A stretch of DNA of 64,000 nt from Rostratula benghalensis. Its lineage: Eukaryota; Chordata; Aves; Charadriiformes; Rostratulidae. A program made the translations under genes and the position numbers. The notes beneath the pieces are model-generated. The model saw only the letters and a program-made list of their open reading frames with translations, had not been told where the DNA came from and made no database searches. Shown piece after piece: positions 21,740-32,500 of the stretch (positions are counted from its first letter, which is position 1; every line of letters starts with the position of its first letter). The stretch covers positions 4,760,171 through 4,824,170 of the forward strand of contig VXAI01000021.1 in assembly GCA_013399305.1 (NCBI GenBank), in the 5' to 3' direction.

Positions 21740-21745
21740 AATAAA
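21740..21745 (+). terminator. PSMA1 polyadenylation signal
   Basis: AATAAA lies 124 bases after the PSMA1 stop codon, giving a short 3' UTR as in other vertebrates. Two further AATAAA hexamers at 21,861 and 21,904 could give longer transcripts. Confidence 0.75.
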
Positions 21746-22991
21746 AGAAAGAAACCAAGCCAGCTATTCTTAAAAGGTAGACAGGAGGCCATAATTAGGT
21801 GTATTTTCTTTGGCAAGAAAGGTGTAAGTGTTTTCTAAATAGTACACAATGCTCTTTTTTAATAAAAAAAGCGTACTGTCGTTAACTTGTAAGGGCAAGT
21901 GGAAATAAATCACTTTCTTGGAATCTGCTGCGGGTTCAGTGGTTTCTTTAATCTGAGCAAACAAAGGTTCAAATGCTTCCATTTTATCAAGGTGCCATTG
22001 TGTATTTGACCATTTCCTTGCCGTATATAGATGTGGTGTTCTTGGCAACTGTTGAACTGAGGGGACTTCAAAATGCCTACAAAATTATGAAATGGTTGTG
22101 GAACAAGCAGCATGCAGGGTGCTTCCCCACATTGTCTTTCTCCGTGTCTCGAGCTCCACTTGGAGACGCCTCTGACTTAGGCGCGTTTACCAGAAGCATG
22201 GGAGGCTGAATAAGTGCGAAGCTGCCAGCCACCTCGTGCTTTGGGTTTGCCTTTTTGAGTTTTTAAACTCTTTTTAACGCTTTAGTCAACCCTAGCTCAT
22301 AGGGAACCGAAGTGAGTCACTTCATGTGTTCAGAGCCAGCAGCCAGCCTGTGGGATAGCGGAGGGCTTTTAGGGAAGCACATAAAATTCCCATTACAGTT
22401 CCCTGAGCTCCGGGGTCCCTGTTGTCCCTGGACAGACAGGCTCACTGGGGCTTCATCCCCGCAGCCAGCTCGGCGCCCTCTGAGTGAGGGGTGCCCGGTG
22501 TCCCTTCAGGTCACCATGGAACCTGGGACAAACAGCAACTTCCTGGCAGGGAAGCCCAGTGACTTGGTGCTTCCTACGTCCAAAATGGAGGCGATGCTGT
22601 AGTTCAAGCAAAAACAAGTTTGGCAGTTATTTTTTTTTCCTTCATTCTTCTAGAGTGGATCATAATAATTATAATTATTCTCACAAATAAATACATTGAG
22701 AAGGATAACAAACAAATTTTTTGAGTAGGCGCACGTAGGAGGGTGATACTGTTCAATGTACTTCCAAAAAAAATGATAAAAAAAATGCGTATTTTGTCTC
22801 TACTAATAAAGCCCGGTGCTGTTATGTCAGGCCTTAAATAACTTGTTGAGTGCAGTTGAATAGCTCAGCCATGAAAATATTAAAAAAAAAAAGAATACTA
22901 ACCTCAGGGCTGTGTGTTTGGTTTTAAGGAGCGGACAAAGCCGCTTTTAAATTTTTATTTATTCTATTCTTTATAAAATTTATTTTTCTAT
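21746..22991. other. spacer between PSMA1 and COPB1
   Basis: No gene is firmly supported. A GC-richer patch (about 21,900-22,600) has overlapping ORFs on both strands; a minus-strand frame stays open for about 100 codons from about 22,087 to 21,770 and is discussed as a finding. Right of this the DNA becomes AT-rich again before the gap. The upstream promoter of COPB1 probably lies at its right end or inside the gap. Confidence 0.5.
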
Positions 22992-23514
22992 NNNNNNNNN
23001 NNNNNNNNNNNNNNNNNNNNNNNNNNNNNNNNNNNNNNNNNNNNNNNNNNNNNNNNNNNNNNNNNNNNNNNNNNNNNNNNNNNNNNNNNNNNNNNNNNNN
23101 NNNNNNNNNNNNNNNNNNNNNNNNNNNNNNNNNNNNNNNNNNNNNNNNNNNNNNNNNNNNNNNNNNNNNNNNNNNNNNNNNNNNNNNNNNNNNNNNNNNN
23201 NNNNNNNNNNNNNNNNNNNNNNNNNNNNNNNNNNNNNNNNNNNNNNNNNNNNNNNNNNNNNNNNNNNNNNNNNNNNNNNNNNNNNNNNNNNNNNNNNNNN
23301 NNNNNNNNNNNNNNNNNNNNNNNNNNNNNNNNNNNNNNNNNNNNNNNNNNNNNNNNNNNNNNNNNNNNNNNNNNNNNNNNNNNNNNNNNNNNNNNNNNNN
23401 NNNNNNNNNNNNNNNNNNNNNNNNNNNNNNNNNNNNNNNNNNNNNNNNNNNNNNNNNNNNNNNNNNNNNNNNNNNNNNNNNNNNNNNNNNNNNNNNNNNN
23501 NNNNNNNNNNNNNN
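22992..23514. other. assembly gap (523 N) at the COPB1 promoter
   Basis: A run of 523 Ns is followed at once by very GC-rich, CpG-dense sequence. The missing part is probably the GC-rich core promoter of COPB1, a type of sequence that short-read assemblies of bird genomes often lose. Confidence 0.95.
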
Positions 23515-23700
23515 AGGCGGCCCCGCCCCTCTCGCGTTGCCGTGCGGGCGGGAGGCGTGTCCCATCCAGGCCGCCGTACTATCGATGTGGCCCGGTGAGG
23601 GCGCGGCTCCACGTCAGCCATCGCCGGAGCGGGATCGCCGCGGGCCGAGCTCCTGCGCCGGGCCCGACTCCCCCCGCACCGCGCCGTCGGGTAGGGAGCC
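23515..23700 (+). promoter_or_regulatory. COPB1 CpG island and probable non-coding exon 1
   Basis: CpG-dense DNA right of the gap sits 3 kb upstream of the COPB1 start-codon exon, so a non-coding first exon is expected here. Two donor candidates are visible: CCCG|GTGAGG at 23,595 and CGG|GTAGGG at 23,691. Either would pair with the acceptor before 26,508. The transcription start cannot be placed because the gap may hide it. The open frames through this island (for example 23,537-24,070 on +) reflect GC richness, not coding. Confidence 0.6.
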
Positions 23701-23728
23701 TGGCGCCTGGGGTCTCAGCGGCCTCGCT

Positions 23729-23768
23729 GGGGCTTGGAAGGGGGGCGGAGAGGGCAGGGCGGTTGGGG
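23729..23768 (+). other. G-quadruplex motif after COPB1 exon 1
   Basis: G4, G6, G3, G3 and G4 runs are spaced by short loops on the non-template strand, probably in the first part of intron 1. The pattern resembles the one just after the PSMA1 start exon. Folding is inferred. Confidence 0.5.
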
Positions 23769-23827
23769 TTGAGGAGGTGCAGCCGCACCGCCGGGGCCCG
23801 CAGGCCCGAGGCCTCACGGATGGAGAG

Positions 23828-23841
23828 CCCCCCCCCCCCCC
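23828..23841 (+). repeat. poly-C tract (14 C)
   Basis: An uninterrupted run of 14 Cs in the CpG island. Its length is likely to be variable or miscounted in the assembly. Confidence 0.9.
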
Positions 23842-24090
23842 ATCGGCGCTAACCGGGGGGCTACGGGCCCCGCGGAGGGTTAGGGTGGTCCTTGTGGTGT
23901 GGCCCGTCGGAGAGGTGCGGTGGTGGCCCGGTGGTGCGGGGCTGAATTCATTCAGGGCAATGGCAGGCAAGCAGTGGCGTCTGAATATCTTAAATTTTGA
24001 CCTCTATCTAAAAAAAGCTAGGAGTTTTGAGCAAAATGTAGGCACCCGGAAAATTGAGAAATCTCCCTAAACCGGTTAGGAATTTACTCG

Positions 24091-24208
24091 TGGTTTTGGT
24101 TTGGTTGGTTTTGGTTGGTTGGTTTTCTGGGGTCTTTTTTTTTTTGTTTGTTTGGGCCTTTTGGGGCTTGGGTGGTATTTTTGGTGTTTTGGTGTTTGGG
24201 GTTTTTTT
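24091..24208 (+). repeat. T/G-rich low-complexity tract in COPB1 intron 1
   Basis: About 120 bases contain almost only T and G (TTGG, TTTGG and T-run units). It is a simple-sequence tract inside intron 1. Open frames across it are artefacts of the missing stop codons. Confidence 0.8.
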
Positions 24209-26507
24209 ATGAAGGTTTTTACATTATATGCTTTTCCATCGTGCATCAACAAAACAATGCTTTCTCAGGGTCTTGCTCCCAAAGGCTTCCCTTATGGTCC
24301 ATAAAGCTTCCCAAGGATGTAGCTGGAGAGCAGGTGTGGCTTTTTGTCTTCCTGTGTTGTATGAACTCTATTACTTTCAATTTCCTTATAAAGGTATGGC
24401 TGGTCAGATACTGGTTTTTTGGTTGAAAAAGTAGAGTAGTGCCTGTTTTTGTGTTTTGGGGATTCTCAGTAAGATCAAGCTGTGATTTTAAGGCTCAGTG
24501 CCTTGCAAGGAGGAAGACTCAGTGGTGGTTCTTCCTGCCGAGTCTCCCAGCTCTGTGTTTGAGTAGTTACTGGAGGTGAAGGTGCTGGCTGCAGGACTTA
24601 GAGGCAGGAGTTCTGGGGGTTGAATGTGGAAAAAGTATACCAAAAAGTATACAAAAAGCTGCTGCTGAGGCAGGAAAACAGTTCTATATTTTAAAATGAG
24701 CAGGAGTTGCTTATGTGGATATTCTGTAAACAACAAGTTTAAAGATTCTAATCCTTAAAAACGAAATTAATGACAGACACTTTTAAAACAATAATTGTAT
24801 TGGATTTCTTTTTTGAAGTAATAGTAGCATTATTTTTGTACTGTTTATTGTGTTGTTTTCTTGTGTAGAAAGAGCACAGCCTACCAGCACACAAGGCTCT
24901 CTAAGAGCCTGTTTGATGAGAAAAGAGACTTTGGACCTAGTACCACCTTGTGTAACATCTCAGCCATTCATTCATACGCTGTAACTTCATGTCCCACTTT
25001 CTCCTTGTCTTCCCTCAATGCTATTTGTGGGGCAGTGCTTTTAACCAGCCTGGGAATGGGTATTTGATGGTCAGTTGGACTTTGTTTGGTTTTCATGCTG
25101 CTTCAAAACTAAAGTAGGAGTGGAGGGCTTACAGGGCTTGTGTCTCAGAAGTTGCCTGCACTGATAAATGAGGTGATGTGGGGTAGGAGCTGGCATCTCC
25201 AGACAACAGCTTCTTAAATTGGCTAAACCATTGAAGGCTCTGTGTCTTGAGCACCCTGCTCAGCATCACCAAATGAATGCAGGGGAAAAAAATGATCTGC
25301 AATGAAAGCACTGTGTTGAGTTGGAAGGTTTTGTGTTTTCATCTTTTATGTAAATCACAGTCTTTGATAAGAGGATTATTTTGTTCAGTTATGTTGCCTC
25401 TATTATTAGTTAGCAATAATAATGGAATAAAACAAGCGTATGCTTGTATGACTGATGTGTGGTATCATAATTTAAAGTAAAAAAGGCATCTTCCTTGTTT
25501 TAATGATTTGTTATAATCGGCCTTTCAAGAAAATCAGTAGCAATAAAAGCACAGATAAAGTAACTTTTCTGCAAGTTTTTTGACACATTTTCTATAGAAA
25601 TCACAAGATTGCGTATATAATAAAGTAACAGTTTTCTTTGCTGTGCTTGTCAGTATGGTATCATAGCATTAACTGAGCAAGCAACAAACTTGAGCAGTTT
25701 TCAATACTTAAGAAATGGAATAAAAAGTTAAATTTGAACCTAGATGTCGAAAATAGAAGAAACAAACATGAGAATGGGAACTAAAACTCAGTCCTCAATT
25801 TTATTATGGAAACTGTCGGCCACACAGCAGCTTTAATAGCTCTGTAGCCTTCTCATACATTTTTCACCATAAAAGTACGTACTTTCATCATTAACATCTA
25901 CCAAAGCAGTTAGAGTTGAGGTGATACCCTGTCCACTGTGTTGTCTTTTCTTCCATCCTTGGCATGTGCTTGGTTGGATCTTGTGCTCGTCTTCAAAGCT
26001 TTCTTCATGGACTGATTCAAACTGTTAAACAAGTCAAAAGCTCTTCCTTTTTTTTTCCCTGAGATGTCTTTCAGCTGATTTTGCAGCTTGGCTCAATTCA
26101 CCAGGGAGGGGTGGAGGACTACAGGGAAGGTGGTGGGAAAGTATAGCCAGGATCAGGGGAGTGAAGATGAAGAAAAAGCTGCTCTATCTGTTCAGCTGCA
26201 CTCAGCTGCCTGTACTACACCTCTGTTATTTCTGACTGTGCCTAAGTGTTGGAAAGATTTCTTTAATTTACTTTTTCTATTTTTTTTTGTCTTTGGGAAT
26301 TTTCACACCCTTCATTTTTCTGGTACTAACAGGAACGCTTTAATGTAATAGAAGCTTTCTCAGAAAACTGAGAAGGTTTTTGAATGTGGCTTCTCAGGAA
26401 GCCTAGCAGTCCCTTCAGATTACTAAGTTAATTGCAAAAATGTTTTTGTGGTTTTTGGTAATAAAATCTGTTAACTTTGGGATGGATTTATGTGCTTGTT
26501 TTTTTAG

Positions 26508-26568
26508 GTTTTCTGATATTTGTGTCAAAATAATTCTTCCGCTGAGGAAACTTTTGTAACCAGGAGCC
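26508..26568 (+). other. COPB1 5' UTR part of exon 2
   Basis: The acceptor TTTTTTTAG ends at 26,507 and is the likely 3' splice site for the non-coding first exon. The 61-base leader has no ATG of its own and contains an in-frame TAA (26,557-26,559) 9 bases before the start codon. Confidence 0.7.
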
Positions 26569-29500
26569 ATGACAGCTGCAGAGAACGTGTGTTACACGTT
26601 AATCAATGTTCCAATGGATTCAGAACCACCTTCTGAAATCAGCTTAAAGAACGACCTAGGCAAGTAGTGCATGGTGATTTGAAGGATACTCCATTTTACC
26701 TAAATTATTCTCATATTCTCTCATTTTGCCTGTCCTAGAATGGAGACTTCATAATATTACGATCTTATGTGTTTTGGTGCTGATTTTTCCCCCCCTTTCA
26801 GTCTGCACAAAATGTGAAATCCATTTCTGTCTTTCTGTTTGAAGTAATACCTGTTTGGACTCAGGCAAATTTAAGCAATGTAACGATAAGCAACAAGTTG
26901 TCTTACCACTTGTTCAGTGTACTGTTGTGTCTTGCTGGCAGAAATGACAGTGTTAGTGTTTAATATATGTATGATGTGAGAGTGCATTGTAGTATCCTGG
27001 TATAAAAGGCTATTTAAATGTAAGCATTGAAACAGTCATGAAATTTGCTGAACTGTGTTAATTTGAATAATTTGATTTAGAATTAAGTCCAAACCCCATG
27101 TTTATTCTTTAAATATTTCTTGCTTCCTCTTCATCCTTTTAGTAGAAGTAAGGGTGAAAATATAGGTAACTGTGACATGCTGGTCTTCCTCTTCTTATAG
27201 TTACTGTGGTGTGTGTTCTTGATTTTATTTTTATTTCTGTCCTTTATAGAAAAAGGAGATGTCAAGTTGAAGACAGAGGCCTTGAAGAAAGTGATCATTA
27301 TGATTCTGAATGGTGAAAAACTGCCTGGACTTCTGATGACCATTATTCGGTTTGTTCTGCCTCTGCAAGATCATACCATCAAAAAACTGCTGCTTGTCTT
27401 TTGGGAGATAGTGCCAAAGACCACTCCAGATGGCAGGCTTTTGCAAGAAATGATCCTTGTATGCGATGCATACAGAAAGGTAGCCCATTGTTTATTTAAT
27501 TGGTTATGTTCCTATAGTGGATCTTTATATATTGTATATACTGTTGTGTTATTTAATAAACACAAAAATGGTTTGTGCTCAGCATTTCCTTCCTAACTGT
27601 TATGTCTTGGTGCTTTAGAGCTAGATAATTGTGGATAACCAGCAGACATACTATCAAGGTATTTTTGTTTTCTTTTCCTATTACAACTTAACAAAAATGT
27701 AGTGCTCTTCCTTTCTAAGTCAGTGAACCTCAAAGATGAGGGGTAACCTAATTACCATCTTCACAGTGTCTTGGAACAAGCAGTGCATCATAAAAGGGCA
27801 CTGCTTTTGAAATAACTTCATTGTGGTGTATTTGGGACACTCATAAACAAAGATAATAAGGTCCTTCAACTTCTTTAGGAATGGGTTGAGAGCAGATGGA
27901 CTAATATACACTAGAAGTATCCAGGATGCAGGAACACATGCAGGGTGAGCTTTCACAGCCTTAATAATCAGAGAAAACACATACAATAAAAAAAAAAATC
28001 TCACAGGCTTGGCAAGATGGTGTTTTGTTGTTTTTTTTTTTCTACACAGAAATGCATGTTTTTAAATATTTATGTGGCAGCAATATTTTAAGAATGTATT
28101 TCATGATGAGATGATGAGGCAGTGAGGTGTCATCATGGATGCTGGGAGCTTGTACTGTGGGAAAGCTGGGTGTGGGAGACGGCTAGCAAGTGTGTTCATC
28201 TGAGCCTATCATGGAGTCTGGCAATTCAAATGTGGTTTTTGATGATTTTAGGATCTCCAGCACCCGAATGAATTTATCCGAGGCTCTACTCTCCGTTTTC
28301 TTTGTAAGCTGAAAGAAGCAGAACTGTTGGAGCCTTTGATGCCAGCCATTCGTGCCTGCCTGGAGCATCGTCACAGCTACGTGCGCAGAAATGCAGTTCT
28401 TGCAATTTACACGATTTATAGGTAAATACCAGAAACTATTTAAAAGTCGTGGATGCAGAAGACCGAGGCTGGCTTTAGTGATCTGAATAGTTTCTGAGAT
28501 CTCATGAACACTTATTAATCACTGGTTAGATCATTGCCTTTTTTGTGTATTTGTTTGCTTTTTCTTCTCTATGTAAGGGATGTGTGAAAGCAGAACGTAC
28601 GCCTGCTTTCTCAAGTATGACTGATGTCCTTACATTGCAGGTTAATTTCTATGGGCAAATGCTTTTCTTAATGATCTAAATGCTATTAATAGTAGTCATT
28701 ATCCACAACGAAAAACGTAGAAGAATCCTTGCAGGAATATGCAAATATGCATTTATTTGAAGCGAGGCATTCTTCACATACTGCATTTACATACGAAATG
28801 TTGCAGTTGTTACCTGAGCAGTTTGGCTGAGTGTTACTATTAACAGAAATCATTGATGGGATAATACCTTAGCTGTCATGATAACAATTTTTTTAAGCTC
28901 CTGGAGTCTACTCACAGTTTCAAATAGCTACTTAAAAGCTATGCATTGCCATTTTAACTTTCTGTCTTCTTGTAAGTGCTTGTCTTCAGGAAATGCACTT
29001 TAGCCTTAGCTTCTCCTTACTACTAGTTGTTTTAATCATGATTTTTCTTTTCAAAGAAATTTTGAACATCTTATACCTGATGCTCCTGAATTGATCCATG
29101 ATTTCCTGGTGAATGAGAAAGATGCAAGCTGCAAAAGAAATGCATTTATGATGCTAATTCATGCTGATCAGGTAAGAATACTTATTCCTCAAACATTTTT
29201 GGTTTAAGTACCCAAAAATGTGCTAGGTAATTAGCCAGTAGTTTGTTGGTAAACTACTTACATCATAAAAACCCTATACGTGGTAGTGTTAACCCATTTG
29301 TGGAATATTTGGTAATTGAGGAAGTTAAAGTAGGTCTTCAGTGCTGTCTTCATTTTAAAGGATAATTATTGTATTTGGTAAAGACATATGTCTGTGCCAA
29401 AAACTAATAATAGTTTTGCCAAGTGAGCCTAACCAGATTGAGAAGTGCTCCATTATTTTTGTAGTTTTTTGTAGTCACAGGAGAAATAAATTACGATACC

Positions 29501-32500
29501 TGTTCAGCCTTTTGGATTATTTGCTCTGTAGGCAATTGCCTTTTGTGCCTGATCACCATTAGTTCTGTCTCTCTTTCTGCCATCTATAGACGGAATTGAT
29601 TAATTTGCTTTTCCAGTGTGCAATTTTTTTGTCACTTTTTAAATTTCAAGTTGAAGTGTTGAATATATGCTGGCTTGTATTTTGATTTAAAATATAACCA
29701 AGTGAGCAAATGCAGAATGATTTAAATAATGTGTCTCTTATTTGTATAGGATCGAGCTTTGGATTATTTGAGTACCTGTATTGACCAAGTCCAGACATTC
29801 GGTGACATACTGCAGTTGGTTATTGTTGAACTAATTTATAAGGTAAAAGGGAAATGTTGTTGTGCATTTAAAATAAACATGTTAGATTATGTTAGACTGC
29901 TTTTTAAAAGGGATAGGATGTTGCTGGAAGAGGCATGTCAGGAATACGTTATTGTTTAGTAGGGCTGAATAAAATTTGTTTCTTCAAACAATGAACTGCT
30001 CCGGTATACACAGTATAGAGCTCTGTCTCACCTGATTTGCTGTGACATGGACTGTGTATTATCAGAACATTCTTCGTGGATATGAGCAGGGCATCTGTTA
30101 CAGAGGCAGCAGAGGCCTTCCTTTTGATCTGAGATGTTAAGACCTCATAGCATTGCCTAGGATTGTCAATAATAGGTTTTTAATAGCTTTTGTAATTAGA
30201 TTTATACAACTGTGAATGACACTTATTATTCCCAGAAAAGGTTGTCACCTTTTGCTTAATCTTCTTTGCTGTAAGGTAATGGAGCAGTTAAGCTGTATGA
30301 GTGCTGCTTTCTTTTTTCCTTTGTGCCAACTACACATTGTTCTTCTTCTTACCAAGGTCTGCCATGCGAATCCATCGGAGAGAGCTCGGTTTATTCGCTG
30401 CATCTACAACTTACTGCAGTCATCCAGTCCTGCAGTGAAGTATGAAGCTGCAGGAACTCTAGTTACACTCTCCAGTGCACCAACAGCAATCAAGGTATAA
30501 AAGTGATGTTTTCAGATGTTTCAGTAGCTTTTAATGGACTAGAATAAATACTGTATGGTAATGATACCATATTTCAGAGTATCAATACGTTGATACTGTG
30601 AAAGAGTGAAGGCTTTAGTATTATGGGGTGTTTTATCACTTAATGTGAAACACTCTTTTAAAATACCTCTTAAAATCGGTCACAAAACCAGATTGAGACT
30701 GTATTTTGCAGACCTGCAGCTAGGAGATGTCATGCCACTTTGGTAGGGCACAAGCTTGAATGTTGTGCAAACTGCTTTACTATCGTTGGTACCAACCTGC
30801 AGTCTTCTTGGCAAACTAAAGCTGAAGATAGAGATTGAGTTACTTTCTTTACTCATAAATATTACTGTTTTCATACCAGGGTGAAACATAAAGAAGTGAA
30901 GATTTACACTGATTACTGATTGATGTTAGGTTCCTAGATTTATCTTTGTACAGCTGGTTATTTCAGATCACACAGAAATTGTATAGAAATTTGAATATGC
31001 ACGTCTAGATTTGGAGTAAAAGCATTTTAAGTAGTAGTTTCAAAAGATCAGGAGGAGTATTAATTCCAACGTTCTTGCTCTAGCATACTCTTCTTTCTGT
31101 TGAGTAGGAATATTCTACATACAAGCTGTCCTTAAAACTGTATCTAGATGGGCTAATGCTGGCCACTGTTTCAAATTGGTTTTCATGCCCTGTTGCGTAC
31201 TTTAGAGCTGACTCAAAGAATGCCAGGAAATTTATCCTGCGTGTTGAAAGCTGATGCTGTTGTGGGCCTTGCAGTGTAATTGTAACAAGGTGGTGGAATT
31301 GATGTTTCCAGTGGACCAGAAAGGTTTAAAGACTGTTCTCAAGTTCATTTCTGCACCAGCTCTTTGAGTAGTTGCTGTAATAGTAATGCAGAAGGTGTCT
31401 TCTCCTGAATTTCTCTCAGAAATTTGCCAGTTTCTCCTTTTCGTTCCTTAAAAAATGTTTTTGATGCTTTTACTTTTAGGCAGCTGCCCAATGCTACATA
31501 GATTTGATTATTAAAGAAAGTGATAATAATGTGAAACTGATTGTTTTGGATCGATTGATTGAATTAAAGGAGCATCCTTCCCATGAACGAGTATTACAGG
31601 TATATGAGCTGTCTCTTGTCCTGCAAGCTTATTGAACGCTTTGCTTTCTTAAAACTTTTGGGTGTTGTGATGTACAGGAAAATTTATTTCTGCAGTGTAA
31701 ATCTTCTGTTGATATGTTTTTGGTAGAAACATACTGTATGGACTTTTATGTTATGACTTGCCACTTCTATTGTTTGCGTAAGAATTAACAATGGGAAATG
31801 GTTTCTTGATTGCTAGACTTAATGATGTAATTTGCATGGTGGACTTCTGTGTAAACATAGAATGTATTAAATGAACACTGTGAAGTTCCTAGTGCCTGGA
31901 ATATCTTACTTATTTGTTAGTCAACTATATATGATGTACCCAGAAAGTCTTTTAAAGTCATTGAGTACTGAAAATTAGCATTGTATGAAGTCATTTAAAA
32001 CAGCAAAGTACTTATCATTTTATTACTCTTCCAGGATCTAGTTATGGACATCCTCAGAGTCTTGAGTACCCCAGATCTAGAAGTGCGCAAAAAAACCCTT
32101 CAACTGGCTCTGGATCTTGTCTCTTCAAGAAATGTAGAGGAGGTAGTGTGTGTGTATAGATATATACACTATTTTCCGTTCTTTGGAAAAACATGGGACT
32201 TTCTTCAGTTTTCTTTCATCTTTTCTGCAGCTTGTGATTGTTCTGAAGAAGGAAGTGATTAAAACTAATAATGTGACGGAGCATGAAGATACGGACAAGT
32301 ACAGACAGCTGCTCGTTCGCACCTTGCATTCCTGTAGCGTTCGGTTTCCAGATATGGCTGCAAATGTTATTCCAGTGGTATGCAAATGTTTAATTACATT
32401 AAAATTACTTTAAACTTATTTAATTCCTAGGTTACACCCCAAACCTTGAGAATACTGAAGCTGAGGTGTTTCTATTAGTTGCCTCCCACAAAACCCCATT

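Noticed and set aside
22924..23621. Two 213-codon minus-strand ORFs.
   Set aside because: Most of their length is assembly Ns, so they have no evidential value.
23537..24070. A 177-codon + strand ORF, and minus-strand shadows, in the COPB1 CpG island.
   Set aside because: GC-rich composition explains the openness. The protein text is low-complexity P/R/G/A, and the conserved COPB1 start is at 26,569 behind an in-frame stop.
27213..27596. A 127-codon ORF over COPB1 exon 3.
   Set aside because: It is the exon read through into flanking intron on both sides. Similar exon-plus-intron ORFs (30,216-30,500, 32,150-32,413, 42,637-42,867) were also folded into COPB1.
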